Of a DNA stretch of 64,000 nucleotides, positions 7,747 to 14,705 are shown one piece after another. The DNA is from Agathobaculum hominis. Its GTDB lineage: Bacteria > Bacillota > Clostridia > Oscillospirales > Butyricicoccaceae. Where the stretch lies: the NCBI RefSeq assembly GCF_014288055.1, contig NZ_JACOPK010000002.1, positions 289,355-353,354 of the forward strand. The letters are read 5' to 3'. The notes beneath the pieces are model-generated. The model did no database searches and was not told the DNA's origin. It saw only the letters and a list, made by a program, of their open reading frames with translations. Numbering within the stretch: position 1 is the stretch's first letter; each line of letters starts with the position of its first letter. A program made the translations under genes and the position numbers.

Positions 7747-8737
7747 TAGGAAACTGCTTTCTGCGGCGCGCAGGGAGCTGGAGCGCGACCGCGAGGCGCA
7801 TGAGGACGAGCTGGAGGCGCGCCGCCGGGACGTCTATGCAAGGGAGCCGCGTATCCGCGCCATCGACCGCGAGCTTTCTGCGACCGCTATTCAGGTGCTC
7901 CGCGCGGCGCTCGAGCAGGGAAGTGACCCGGAAAAGGCGATCGCGTCGCTGCGGGAACGCAACCTGGGTTTGCAGGAGGAGCGTTCGCGCCTGCTGCGCG
8001 GTCTGGGTCTGCCGGCCGACTGGCTGACGAACAGGCCGATGTGCGAAAAATGCGGCGACACCGGATATGAGGGCGCGGCGACCTGCGAATGCGTCAAGCG
8101 CCGCTATGCCCGTCTGCTCAAGCAGCAGCTTTCCTCCGTTCTTCCCATCGAGGATCAGAATTTTGAAAAGTTCAATCTCAGCTATTACTCGCCGCGGATC
8201 GACCCGAATATGCACGACTCACCGCTGGAAAACATAAAGGTCAATCTGTTTGAGTGCAAGGCATATGCACGGAATTTCGGCGAAAACTCGCCCAATCTGC
8301 TGCTGTACGGCTCGACCGGACTCGGCAAGACCTTCCTCTCCACCTGCGTGGCGGAAGCGGTCTCGGCGCGCGGCTTTTCGGTCGCCTACGACACCGCCAT
8401 CAACATCATCGCCGCCTACGAGACCATCAAGTTCGGCAACGGCGACGGCGCGGCGGCGGCGGAGCGCGCGGCGCGGTATGAGCGCGCCGACCTGCTCATC
8501 ATCGACGACATGGGCACCGAAATGGGCACCGCGTTCACGGTCTCCGCACTCTACAACCTCATCAACAACCGCCTGATGGCGCACCGTCCGATGATCGTCA
8601 ACACCAATCTGCTGCCCGACGAGCTGAAAAAGCGCTATTCGCCTGCCGTGGCGTCGCGCCTGCTCGGCGAATTCAAGCAGCTGCGCTTTTTCGGAGACGA
8701 CATCCGCATGCTCAAGAGCCGGATGCACAACCGTTAA
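7736..8737 (+). CDS. Helicase loader ATPase, DnaC/DnaI type
   Basis: AAA+ ATPase that loads the DnaB-type helicase. In the 333-residue product a zinc-binding cluster CEKCGDTGYEGAATCEC lies near residues 102-118. The Walker A LYGSTGLGKTFLS is near 190, Walker B DLLIIDDMG near 253, and an arginine-finger region SRLLGEF near the end. The N-terminal 90 residues are a charged helical region that should contact the helicase, as in B. subtilis DnaI. ATG 7736 follows AGGAGG inside dnaD. No terminator is evident before the small-RNA cassette array that starts seven bases after the stop codon. Confidence 0.9.
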   Translation: MAYDRKLLSAARRELERDREAHEDELEARRRDVYAREPRIRAIDRELSATAIQVLRAALEQGSDPEKAIASLRERNLGLQEERSRLLRGLGLPADWLTNRPMCEKCGDTGYEGAATCECVKRRYARLLKQQLSSVLPIEDQNFEKFNLSYYSPRIDPNMHDSPLENIKVNLFECKAYARNFGENSPNLLLYGSTGLGKTFLSTCVAEAVSARGFSVAYDTAINIIAAYETIKFGNGDGAAAAERAARYERADLLIIDDMGTEMGTAFTVSALYNLINNRLMAHRPMIVNTNLLPDELKKRYSPAVASRLLGEFKQLRFFGDDIRMLKSRMHNR

Positions 8738-8743
8738 AAATCT

Positions 8744-8797
8744 TTCAAAGACTGTTCAAAAACTGTTCACACATTACGGGGCGAAGTGCGGTATACT
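8744..8797 (+). promoter_or_regulatory. Cassette A promoter with three 11-bp-spaced half-sites
   Basis: TTCAAA (8744), TTCAAA (8755) and TTCACA (8766) are exactly 11 bp apart, then 20 bp to TATACT (8792-8797). There is no consensus -35. The arrangement looks like a Pho-box-type activator site (TTYAMA-N5 repeats) positioned over the -35 region. Confidence 0.6.
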
Positions 8798-8803
8798 GAC
8801 ATT

Positions 8804-8935
8804 GTCAGCAAGGGAAGCCGCAATCCCGAAGCTGACGACCTACCGATCTTTTTATTTCTCTTTTTTACCCCCTTTTATTTTGTGAATGACGGAAAACGCC
8901 CCGAACTCGTTCCCCCGCGAGCCGGGGTGTTTTTC
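8804..8935 (+). ncRNA. Putative small RNA, cassette A of three
   Basis: Transcription from TATACT 8792 would start near 8804. The RNA opens with a nested hairpin: GTCAGC (8804-8809) pairs with GCTGAC (8831-8836) around GGGA/TCCC. A pyrimidine-rich single-stranded tract with ACCCCC follows, and then a terminator-like stem at about 8895-8930 with a TTCCCCC loop and a TGTTTTT tail. No open frame with a ribosome-binding site is present. Cassette C has nearly the same sequence; cassette B keeps the folding but not the sequence. I did not match it to a named RNA family. Confidence 0.6.
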
Positions 8936-8990
8936 TGTCCGTTTGCAGGAAAATGTGCTCTGATCGCCGCGTCAGCGCTGTTAAGAATTT

Positions 8991-9044
8991 TTCAAAGACT
9001 GTTCAAAAACGGTTCACACATCGGCGCGGAAAGTGCGGTATACT
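8991..9044 (+). promoter_or_regulatory. Cassette B promoter with three 11-bp-spaced half-sites
   Basis: TTCAAA (8991), TTCAAA (9002), TTCACA (9013), then 20 bp to TATACT (9039-9044). The spacing is identical to cassettes A and C. Confidence 0.6.
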
Positions 9045-9050
9045 GAATAT

Positions 9051-9185
9051 GTCGAAAGGAAGTTCCCCCTTCTTCCGATCGACAGACAAGTTTGATTCTT
9101 TTTTCTTTTTCTTTTCCCCTCTTTTTTCGAACAGCGAAAGCGCTCCGCAGATCCGGCATCCCCCTGCCGGGTGCGGAGCGTTTTC
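9051..9185 (+). ncRNA. Putative small RNA, cassette B of three
   Basis: The first hairpin uses GTCGA (9051-9055) with TCGAC (9079-9083) and AGGAAG with CTTCTT around a TTCCCCC loop. It occupies the same place as the GTCAGC/GCTGAC hairpin of A and C but with changed, still pairing arms. A pyrimidine tract follows. The RNA ends in a near-perfect terminator (CGCTCCGCA...TGCGGAGCG, 9141-9180) with a CCCCC loop and TTTT. Confidence 0.6.
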
Positions 9186-9223
9186 GTCTGTCCGGAGGGG
9201 CGTTTTTCCGCCGAAACAAATCT

Positions 9224-9277
9224 TTCAAACTCTGTTCAAAAACTGTTCACACATTGTGGCGCGGAGTGCGGTATACT
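9224..9277 (+). promoter_or_regulatory. Cassette C promoter with three 11-bp-spaced half-sites
   Basis: TTCAAA (9224), TTCAAA (9235), TTCACA (9246), then 20 bp to TATACT (9272-9277). Confidence 0.6.
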
Positions 9278-9283
9278 AACATT

Positions 9284-9423
9284 GTCAGCAAGGGAAGCCG
9301 CAATCCCGATGAAGCTGACGACCTACCGATCTTTTTATTTCTCTTTTTTACCCCCTTTTTCAAATCTGTATACTGGATGAGCAGGCACCGTTTTCGCTTC
9401 CCCCGGCGAGACGGTGCTTTCTC
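9284..9423 (+). ncRNA. Putative small RNA, cassette C of three
   Basis: GTCAGC (9284-9289) pairs with GCTGAC (9314-9319) around GGGA/TCCC. The sequence through the ACCCCC pyrimidine tract is almost identical to cassette A. The closing stem GCACCG / CGGTGC (9385-9417) has a TTCCCCC loop and ends in CTTTCTCG, a weaker U-tract than in A and B. Confidence 0.6.
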
Positions 9424-9455
9424 GTTGCTTTCAAAAATAAAAGGGGCGGCTCTGC

Positions 9456-9484
9456 TTGCGAAAAAGAGAGGAATAGGGTATACT
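9456..9484 (+). promoter_or_regulatory. Promoter of mrp and the NifX-like gene
   Basis: TTGCGA (9456-9461), a 17-bp spacer and TATACT (9479-9484). It lacks the TTCAMA repeats of the cassettes upstream. Confidence 0.7.
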
Positions 9485-9523
9485 GATACATAGCAAGAAA
9501 CGATATGTTAGGAGATGTTTTAT

Positions 9524-10342
9524 ATGGGTTGCTCGCACAACTGCGACAGCTGTTCGTCGAACTGCGGCGGCGAGAAGAGCCTCAAGGTCGCGGCTAACAA
9601 GGCTGCGACCGTCCGCAAGGTGATCGGCGTTGTTTCCGGCAAGGGCGGCGTAGGCAAGAGCCTGCTGACTTCGATGATGGCGGTCGGCATGACGCGCAAG
9701 GGCTACACCTGCGGCGTGCTGGATGCCGACATTACCGGTCCGTCCATCCCCAAGACCTTCGGCGTGCACGACAAGCTCGAGGGCTGCGAGGAGGGCATCA
9801 TCCCGGCACGCAGCGAGGGCGGCGTGCAGATGATCTCGATCAATCTGGTTCTGCCGAACGAGGATGACCCGGTCATCTACCGCGGTCCGATTATCGCGGA
9901 GACCGTCAAGCAGTTCTGGTCGGACGTTGTATGGGAGGACGTAGACTTCCTGTTCGTCGACATGCCTCCCGGCACGGGCGACGTACCGCTGACCGTATTC
10001 CAGTCCCTGCCGGTAGACGGCATCATCGTCGTCACCTCTCCGCAGGATCTGGTCTCCATGATCGTCGGCAAGGCGGTCAAGATGGCCAAGATGATGAACA
10101 TTCCGGTGCTCGGCATCGTCGAGAACTACAGCTATCTGGAGTGCCCGGACTGCGGCAAGCATATTTCCGTCTTTGGCGAGAGCCATGTAGACGAGGTCGC
10201 GGCGCACTACGAGCTGCCGGTTCTGGCCAAGCTGCCGATCGATCCGAAGCTTGCTGAGGCGGTCGACGCCGGCAAGATCGAGGACGCGAAGCTGCCGGAC
10301 GCACTTTCCGGCGCGCTTTCGACCGTGGAGGGTCTGTTATGA
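9524..10342 (+). CDS. mrp: Mrp/NBP35-family P-loop ATPase (iron-sulfur carrier)
   Basis: Mrp/NBP35/ApbC ATPases bind and transfer [4Fe-4S] clusters. The 272-residue product begins with four cysteines (C3, C7, C10, C14). It has the deviant Walker A SGKGGVGKS near residues 38-46, DADITGPSIPK, MPPGTGDVPLTV, and a C-terminal CPDCG pair that bridges the dimer. ATG 9524 is chosen with AGGAG nine bases upstream; the in-frame ATG at 9515 touches the SD. It overlaps the next gene by four bases (ATGA), so the two are co-translated. Confidence 0.92.
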   Translation: MGCSHNCDSCSSNCGGEKSLKVAANKAATVRKVIGVVSGKGGVGKSLLTSMMAVGMTRKGYTCGVLDADITGPSIPKTFGVHDKLEGCEEGIIPARSEGGVQMISINLVLPNEDDPVIYRGPIIAETVKQFWSDVVWEDVDFLFVDMPPGTGDVPLTVFQSLPVDGIIVVTSPQDLVSMIVGKAVKMAKMMNIPVLGIVENYSYLECPDCGKHISVFGESHVDEVAAHYELPVLAKLPIDPKLAEAVDAGKIEDAKLPDALSGALSTVEGLL

Positions 10343-10779
10343 ACATCGGCGTAGCATTCGACGAAGGTCAGATCGCGGCCAACCTCGGCTCCTGCAAACA
10401 GGTGCTCGTCGTCACGACCGAGGGCCGTGAGCCGGTCAGCAAGCACATGGCGGAGGTGCGCGGCACCTCGACGACCGACCTCATCAAGCTCGCGAGCATG
10501 GAGCAGATCGATGTGCTGATCTGCGGCTCGCTCGGCCTCGCCATCCGCAACGCGCTCGAGATGATCGGCGTGCTGCTCGTGCCCGGCTGCGAAGGCCCGG
10601 CCGAGGAGGCGGTAGCGAAGTTCCTCGTGGGCGAGAAGCAGGGCGACCCGACCCTGCTCGAGATCGGCCGCGAGGAGGACCCGGATGACCCGATGGCGTG
10701 CATGCATGACTGCGCGAAGTGCTCCGGCTGCGGCCCGAGCGAGCTGCTGAAGAGCATCCCGGCCGAAGAGGTCAAGTAA
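10339..10779 (+). CDS. NifX/NifB-like dinitrogenase cofactor-type protein with Cys tail
   Basis: The 146-residue product has the small alpha/beta fold of the NifX/NafY family (MNIGVAFDEGQIAANLGSCK; DVLICGSLGLAIRNALEMIG; VPGCEGPAEEAVAKFL). No nitrogenase genes are nearby, so it more likely carries or scaffolds a metal or Fe-S cofactor. The C-terminus has four clustered cysteines in CMHDCAKCSGC, matching the Cys cluster at the Mrp N-terminus. The four-base overlap with mrp suggests joint action. Family assignment is good; the specific role is unknown. Confidence 0.8.
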   Translation: MNIGVAFDEGQIAANLGSCKQVLVVTTEGREPVSKHMAEVRGTSTTDLIKLASMEQIDVLICGSLGLAIRNALEMIGVLLVPGCEGPAEEAVAKFLVGEKQGDPTLLEIGREEDPDDPMACMHDCAKCSGCGPSELLKSIPAEEVK

Positions 10780-10812
10780 GCTGTCGGGAAATCGCAGTTT
10801 TTCGACAGTCTA
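10780..10812 (+). repeat. Short fragment of the dispersed multi-hairpin element
   Basis: CTGTCGGGAAAT / TTTTTCGACAG matches the last hairpin of the element (compare 1601-1621 and 44665-44691). It lies between the NifX-like stop codon and its terminator. Confidence 0.5.
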
Positions 10813-10845
10813 ACCGCGGCGGAGAATATCTGCCGCGGTTTTTGT
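10812..10845 (+). terminator. Terminator of the mrp operon
   Basis: Stem AACCGCGGC / GCCGCGGTT with a T-rich tail. Confidence 0.85.
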
Positions 10846-10953
10846 CTGTTTTTACAATAACTGGGTGCGATGCCTGTGCAAAACAGCAATATCTTTTGTG
10901 TTCCTGTTCTGCTATACTGGAAGCAGGATAGAGAATGCAAAGGAGGGATTCCT

Positions 10954-12012
10954 ATGAGTATGTTTTTCGCAGACGCGCCCGAAATGCAGACGCTCTCTGC
11001 GCCTTTCCCGTGGCGGCGGTATTTCGCGCGGAAATTCGACTTCGCGCTGTACGGTCTCCTGTGGAGCCTTGCGGCGCAGTGGGGGCTGCGGCTCAACATC
11101 GGCGGCTTGTATGCCATGCTGAATGTGCTGAGCATCATGGTCGGCGTGGTGCTCATGGTCGTTATCGAGCCGTTCCTGCTGCATTTCTGGGGAACAACGC
11201 CCGGAAAGTGGCTGTTCGGCATGGAGATACGCACGCCGAACGGCGAAAAGCTCGCCATCCGTACCGGCTTTTACCGCACGTGGCAGGTGTTCACCGGGGG
11301 CATGGGCTGGGTTATTCCCATCTGGAGCTGGTACAGGCTGTATAAGAGCTATCAGGCGATCACGGCAGGCGAGCCGCCGTGGGACATTGACAACGGCTGC
11401 CATATCGTCATGCACGAGCGCAAGACGAAATGGTACCGCGTGCTGGCGTTCCTGTTCGCGTGGCTGCTCGTTCTTGCGGCGGAAGTCGGCATCAGCCTGT
11501 ACGCCGACCTGCCGCGAAACACCGGACGGCTGACTTTTGCACAGTATGTGGATAACTGCAATAATGTGCTGAAATACCATGAACTCGGGCGCTCGATGCT
11601 TCCGGACGGCAGTCTCGGTCAGGGCTGGGACTCCGAGGGCGGCATCATCACGATTGACAGCGCGACGTACACGCCCGAGGTCACGGCGGAGACCGACGCG
11701 GACGGCTATGTGACGGCGGTCGAGCTGCATATCGACACGGATGATGTCGTCATCGGGACGGGCACGGACGTCAAGGAAATGCTGTACTACGGCTATGCGC
11801 TGCCGCACGAAAAGAAAACGATGCTCGCGATGACCGATGAGATGCTCCAGAACACCGAGGATTTTACGGCGACGCTCGGCTCGCTGACCATCACGCAGAA
11901 GGTCACATTCGAGAACTGCACCGTGATAGGCGAGGGCGAGAACAGGATCTACTGGCCCGAAGAGGGAAAAACCGGCCATTATACGATGGACCTCCGCATC
12001 GCGGAAAACTGA
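10954..12012 (+). CDS. RDD-family membrane protein
   Basis: The 352-residue product has an N-terminal RDD domain (RRYFARKFDFALYGLLW, then two membrane segments and TTPGKWLFGMEIRTPNGEKL), a further hydrophobic segment near residues 155-175 (VLAFLFAWLLVLAAEVGISL), and an extracytoplasmic C-terminal region of about 170 residues with no recognised domain. RDD proteins are integral membrane proteins, some implicated in ion transport; the substrate here is unknown. ATG 10954 follows AAGGAGG. A -10-like TATACT lies at 10913-10918 without a clear -35. It stands alone between two terminators. Confidence 0.8.
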   Translation: MSMFFADAPEMQTLSAPFPWRRYFARKFDFALYGLLWSLAAQWGLRLNIGGLYAMLNVLSIMVGVVLMVVIEPFLLHFWGTTPGKWLFGMEIRTPNGEKLAIRTGFYRTWQVFTGGMGWVIPIWSWYRLYKSYQAITAGEPPWDIDNGCHIVMHERKTKWYRVLAFLFAWLLVLAAEVGISLYADLPRNTGRLTFAQYVDNCNNVLKYHELGRSMLPDGSLGQGWDSEGGIITIDSATYTPEVTAETDADGYVTAVELHIDTDDVVIGTGTDVKEMLYYGYALPHEKKTMLAMTDEMLQNTEDFTATLGSLTITQKVTFENCTVIGEGENRIYWPEEGKTGHYTMDLRIAEN

Positions 12013-12027
12013 TAAAAACTGGAACAG

Positions 12028-12062
12028 AAGGGCTGTCCGCCGAGTGCGGACAGCTCCTTTTA
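12028..12062 (+). terminator. Terminator after the RDD gene
   Basis: Stem GGCTGTCCGC / GCGGACAGCTCC with TTTTAT. Confidence 0.85.
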
Positions 12063-12202
12063 TCTGCACGGACGAAAATATTCCCAACAAAACCGGAAAT
12101 TTATCAAAAAATGATGATGCAATTTGCCATGTCCTGTTGTATAATAAGGTTATCATCGGAAAATCGGGTCGACAGACCCTATGGAACGAAAGGACTTCTG
12201 AA

Positions 12203-13444
12203 ATGGACAATATGACTGCCGCCCTTGTTGGCGGCCTGTTTGACGAAAGCGGCATTTCCGCTTACGCGCGTCCGGTGCTGTTCGGTACGGCAGGCGACGC
12301 GGTGCGGGATGCGCTGCCGGATGCAGTGGAAAAGTGCTATTTTGTACATGACGACCGGGAGCCGGCGCTCGACGGCGCGGAGAGCCTTGCGCTCGACGAG
12401 ACCAACCGCTTCGCCTCGCTGAAGGCGCTGCCGGAATGCGGTCATGTGCTGGTGCTCGCGGCGCCGTTCGGCCTCGCGGAGGAGGACGCGCTCTTCCATC
12501 TGGCGGAGACGCATGTCACGACCGGCTACGGCGTCAGCGTGCTCGCAGCCGAGCAGCAGGGCTTTGACGCGGAGGGTCAGCCTGTTCCGCGCGATACGCA
12601 CTGCTTCGCGGCGCTGTTCACCTATGAGATGCTCATGAAGGCGCTCGAGAGCGGCGCGGCGGATCTGGACGGTCTGGTCGCGGCGGCTGTCGCGGCAGGC
12701 GCGCAGAAGGGCGTCGCCGTCACCAACAAGATCTACGCCATCAACGACGGCGCTGCGGCCTTCATGGCGCAGGTCACGATGATGCAGCGCATCAACTTCG
12801 GACTGATCAAAAAGGGCGTGCAGATCTTCGATCCCACGAACACCTATATCGCACCCGACGCGGACATCGCGCCCGGCGCGGTCATCCTGCCCGGCTGCCA
12901 CATCCGCCCCGGCTGCAAGGTCGGCGCAGGCGCGGTCATCGGCCCGAACTCCATCCTCGAAAAGGCGGAGATCGGCGCGGGCACCACGGTCAACAGCTCG
13001 CAGGTCTATGAGTCGAAGGTCGGCGAAAAGGCAACGGTCGGCCCGTTCGCCTATATCCGCCCGCAGTGCGTGGTCGGCGACGGCTGCCGCATCGGCGACT
13101 TCGTTGAGCTGAAAAAGTCGACGATCGGCAACGGCACCAAGGTCTCGCATCTGACCTATATCGGCGACGCGACGGTCGGCGAGCGCGTTAACTTCGGCTG
13201 CGGCACGGTGGTCGTCAACTACGACGGCTATGTCAAGAACCAGACCGTCATCGGCGACGACTGCTTCATCGGCTGCAACACCAATCTGGTCTCCCCGGTC
13301 AAGCTGGGCGACCGCGTGTTCACCGCGGCCGGCACCACGGTCACCAAGGACGTACCGGACGGTGCGCTCGCGGTCGCGCGCGCGCGTCAGACCACGCTCG
13401 ACGGCTGGAATGACCGCCGCCGTGCAGCGCATGAAAAGAAATAA
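12203..13444 (+). CDS. glmU: GlmU-like N-acetyltransferase with degenerate uridyltransferase half
   Basis: Bifunctional GlmU acetylates GlcN-1-P and then forms UDP-GlcNAc. In this 413-residue protein the C-terminal left-handed beta-helix is well kept: RPQCVVGDGCRIGDFVELKK, the catalytic-type HLTYIGDA, NYDGYVKNQTVIGDDCFIG and ALAVARARQ. The N-terminal half (about residues 1-200) lacks the LAAGxGTRM nucleotide motif and is about 40 residues short of the usual 455. Upstream there is a terminator and a -10-like TATAAT (12140-12145), so a mis-placed start does not explain the loss. The acetyltransferase is probably active; the uridyltransferase probably is not. ATG 12203 follows AAAGGA. Confidence 0.82.
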   Translation: MDNMTAALVGGLFDESGISAYARPVLFGTAGDAVRDALPDAVEKCYFVHDDREPALDGAESLALDETNRFASLKALPECGHVLVLAAPFGLAEEDALFHLAETHVTTGYGVSVLAAEQQGFDAEGQPVPRDTHCFAALFTYEMLMKALESGAADLDGLVAAAVAAGAQKGVAVTNKIYAINDGAAAFMAQVTMMQRINFGLIKKGVQIFDPTNTYIAPDADIAPGAVILPGCHIRPGCKVGAGAVIGPNSILEKAEIGAGTTVNSSQVYESKVGEKATVGPFAYIRPQCVVGDGCRIGDFVELKKSTIGNGTKVSHLTYIGDATVGERVNFGCGTVVVNYDGYVKNQTVIGDDCFIGCNTNLVSPVKLGDRVFTAAGTTVTKDVPDGALAVARARQTTLDGWNDRRRAAHEKK

Positions 13445-13498
13445 CAGATACAGATAAATAAATCACCGGATAAAAAATACTATGACGGAGGCAAATCA

Positions 13499-14458
13499 AT
13501 GATTTCTCACGGAAAAAATATCAAAATTTTCTCCGGCAACTCCCATCCTGCGCTTGCGATGCAGATCGCATCCGCTCTGGGTCTGCCGCTCGGCAAGGCA
13601 ACCATCTCGACCTTCGCTGACGGCGAGATCTCGGTTTCGATCTCGGAGTCCGTTCGCGGTTCTGACGTATTCCTCGTTCAGTCCACCTGCGGCCCGGTCA
13701 ACAACAACCTGATGGAGCTGCTCATCATGATCGACTCGTGCAAGCGTGCCTCGGCAGGCCGTATCACCGCGGTCATCCCGTATTTCGGCTACGCACGCCA
13801 GGACCGCAAGAGCAAGGCGCGCGACCCGATCTCCGCGAAGCTCGTAGCGAACCTCATCACCGCAGCAGGCGCAGACCGCGTGCTGACCATGGACCTGCAC
13901 GCAGCGCAGATCCAGGGCTTCTTTGACATTCCGGTGGATAATATGCTCGGCTCGTCCGTGCTCATCCCGTACATCGCCGGCAAGTTCGGCGTCGGCACCG
14001 AGGACACCGTTATCGTATCTCCCGATCTGGGTTCTGTTACCCGTGCGCGCAAGTTCACCCAGAAGCTCGACATGCCGCTCGCGATCATCGACAAGCGCCG
14101 CCCGAAGGCGAACGTTTCCGAGGTCATGAACATCATCGGCAACGTCAAGGGCAAGAAGTGCATTCTGGTCGACGACCTGATCGACACCGCAGGCACCCTC
14201 GTGCATGCAGCTGAGGCGCTCGTAGAGCGCGGCGGCGCGACCGAGGTCTATGCGTGCGCAAGCCACGGCGTTCTGTCCGGCCCGGCGATCGAGCGCATCA
14301 AGGAGAGCCCGATCAAGGAGCTGACCATCCTCGACACCATTCCGCTGACGAGCGAGAAGAAGCTCGACAACATCAACGTGCTGTCCGTCGCGCCGGTATT
14401 CACCGAGGCGATCGCACGCATCTACGAGGAGACCTCGGTTTCTACCCTGTTCGACTGA
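13499..14458 (+). CDS. prs: Ribose-phosphate pyrophosphokinase
   Basis: Makes PRPP from ribose-5-phosphate and ATP, feeding the purine operon in this window as well as pyrimidine, His and Trp synthesis. At 319 residues it has full family length, with FADGEISVSISESVRG, GYARQDRKSKARDPISAKLVA, the metal-binding DLHAAQIQGFFDIP and the PRPP loop LVDDLIDTAGTL near residue 222. It follows glmU by 54 bases, the usual glmU-prs order of Firmicutes, and starts behind GGAGG. Confidence 0.97.
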   Translation: MISHGKNIKIFSGNSHPALAMQIASALGLPLGKATISTFADGEISVSISESVRGSDVFLVQSTCGPVNNNLMELLIMIDSCKRASAGRITAVIPYFGYARQDRKSKARDPISAKLVANLITAAGADRVLTMDLHAAQIQGFFDIPVDNMLGSSVLIPYIAGKFGVGTEDTVIVSPDLGSVTRARKFTQKLDMPLAIIDKRRPKANVSEVMNIIGNVKGKKCILVDDLIDTAGTLVHAAEALVERGGATEVYACASHGVLSGPAIERIKESPIKELTILDTIPLTSEKKLDNINVLSVAPVFTEAIARIYEETSVSTLFD

Positions 14459-14575
14459 GCTGCCGCTTTCGATTGAAACCACGGTTTCAATCGAGGATTG
14501 ACGAAAAACCGCGTCCTGCGGACACATTTTTTCGTCCCTTGTATAATTTCCGTGATACATGCTCCCGGAAATTAT

Positions 14576-14628
14576 GAATTTGCTTTGCAAATTCTATTTT
14601 ATGCGTGCTGCGCACGAAGCGCGCGGCA
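14576..14628 (-). repeat. Partial reversed copy of the dispersed multi-hairpin element
   Basis: On the - strand this reads CCGCGCG...GCGCA..CATAAAATAGAA followed by an AATTTGC/GCAAATT hairpin, corresponding to the 5' part of the element at 44478-44530. The hairpin arms differ from AAATCGC/GCGATTT yet still pair. The surrounding 14459-14650 gap also has a TCGATTGAAACC/GGTTTCAATCGA hairpin (about 14469-14494). Confidence 0.55.
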
Positions 14629-14650
14629 TGAACTTAATCTTATGGATGGA

Positions 14651-14686
14651 ATAGCTGCTGCACAGTTTGCAGCAGCTATTTTTATA
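14651..14686 (+). terminator. Terminator before ymdB
   Basis: Stem ATAGCTGCTGC / GCAGCAGCTAT with TTTTTAT. Only about 20 bases separate it from the ymdB start, so it could also act as an attenuator of ymdB. Confidence 0.7.
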
Positions 14687-14705
14687 TTTTCAGAAAGAGG
14701 TATCT

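Noticed and set aside
9361..9384. TATACT at about 9369 as a fourth cassette promoter
   Set aside because: The TTCAMA repeats are missing upstream and it lies inside cassette C before its terminator.
8738..9423. The repeated units as a CRISPR array
   Set aside because: The units are about 240 bp, contain promoters and terminators, and lack short identical repeats with unique spacers. No cas genes are present.
12044..12202. A missing GlmU N-terminus lost by frameshift or wrong start upstream
   Set aside because: The upstream bases hold a terminator for the RDD gene and a -10 box, with no nucleotidyltransferase motif in any frame. The domain itself is degenerate.
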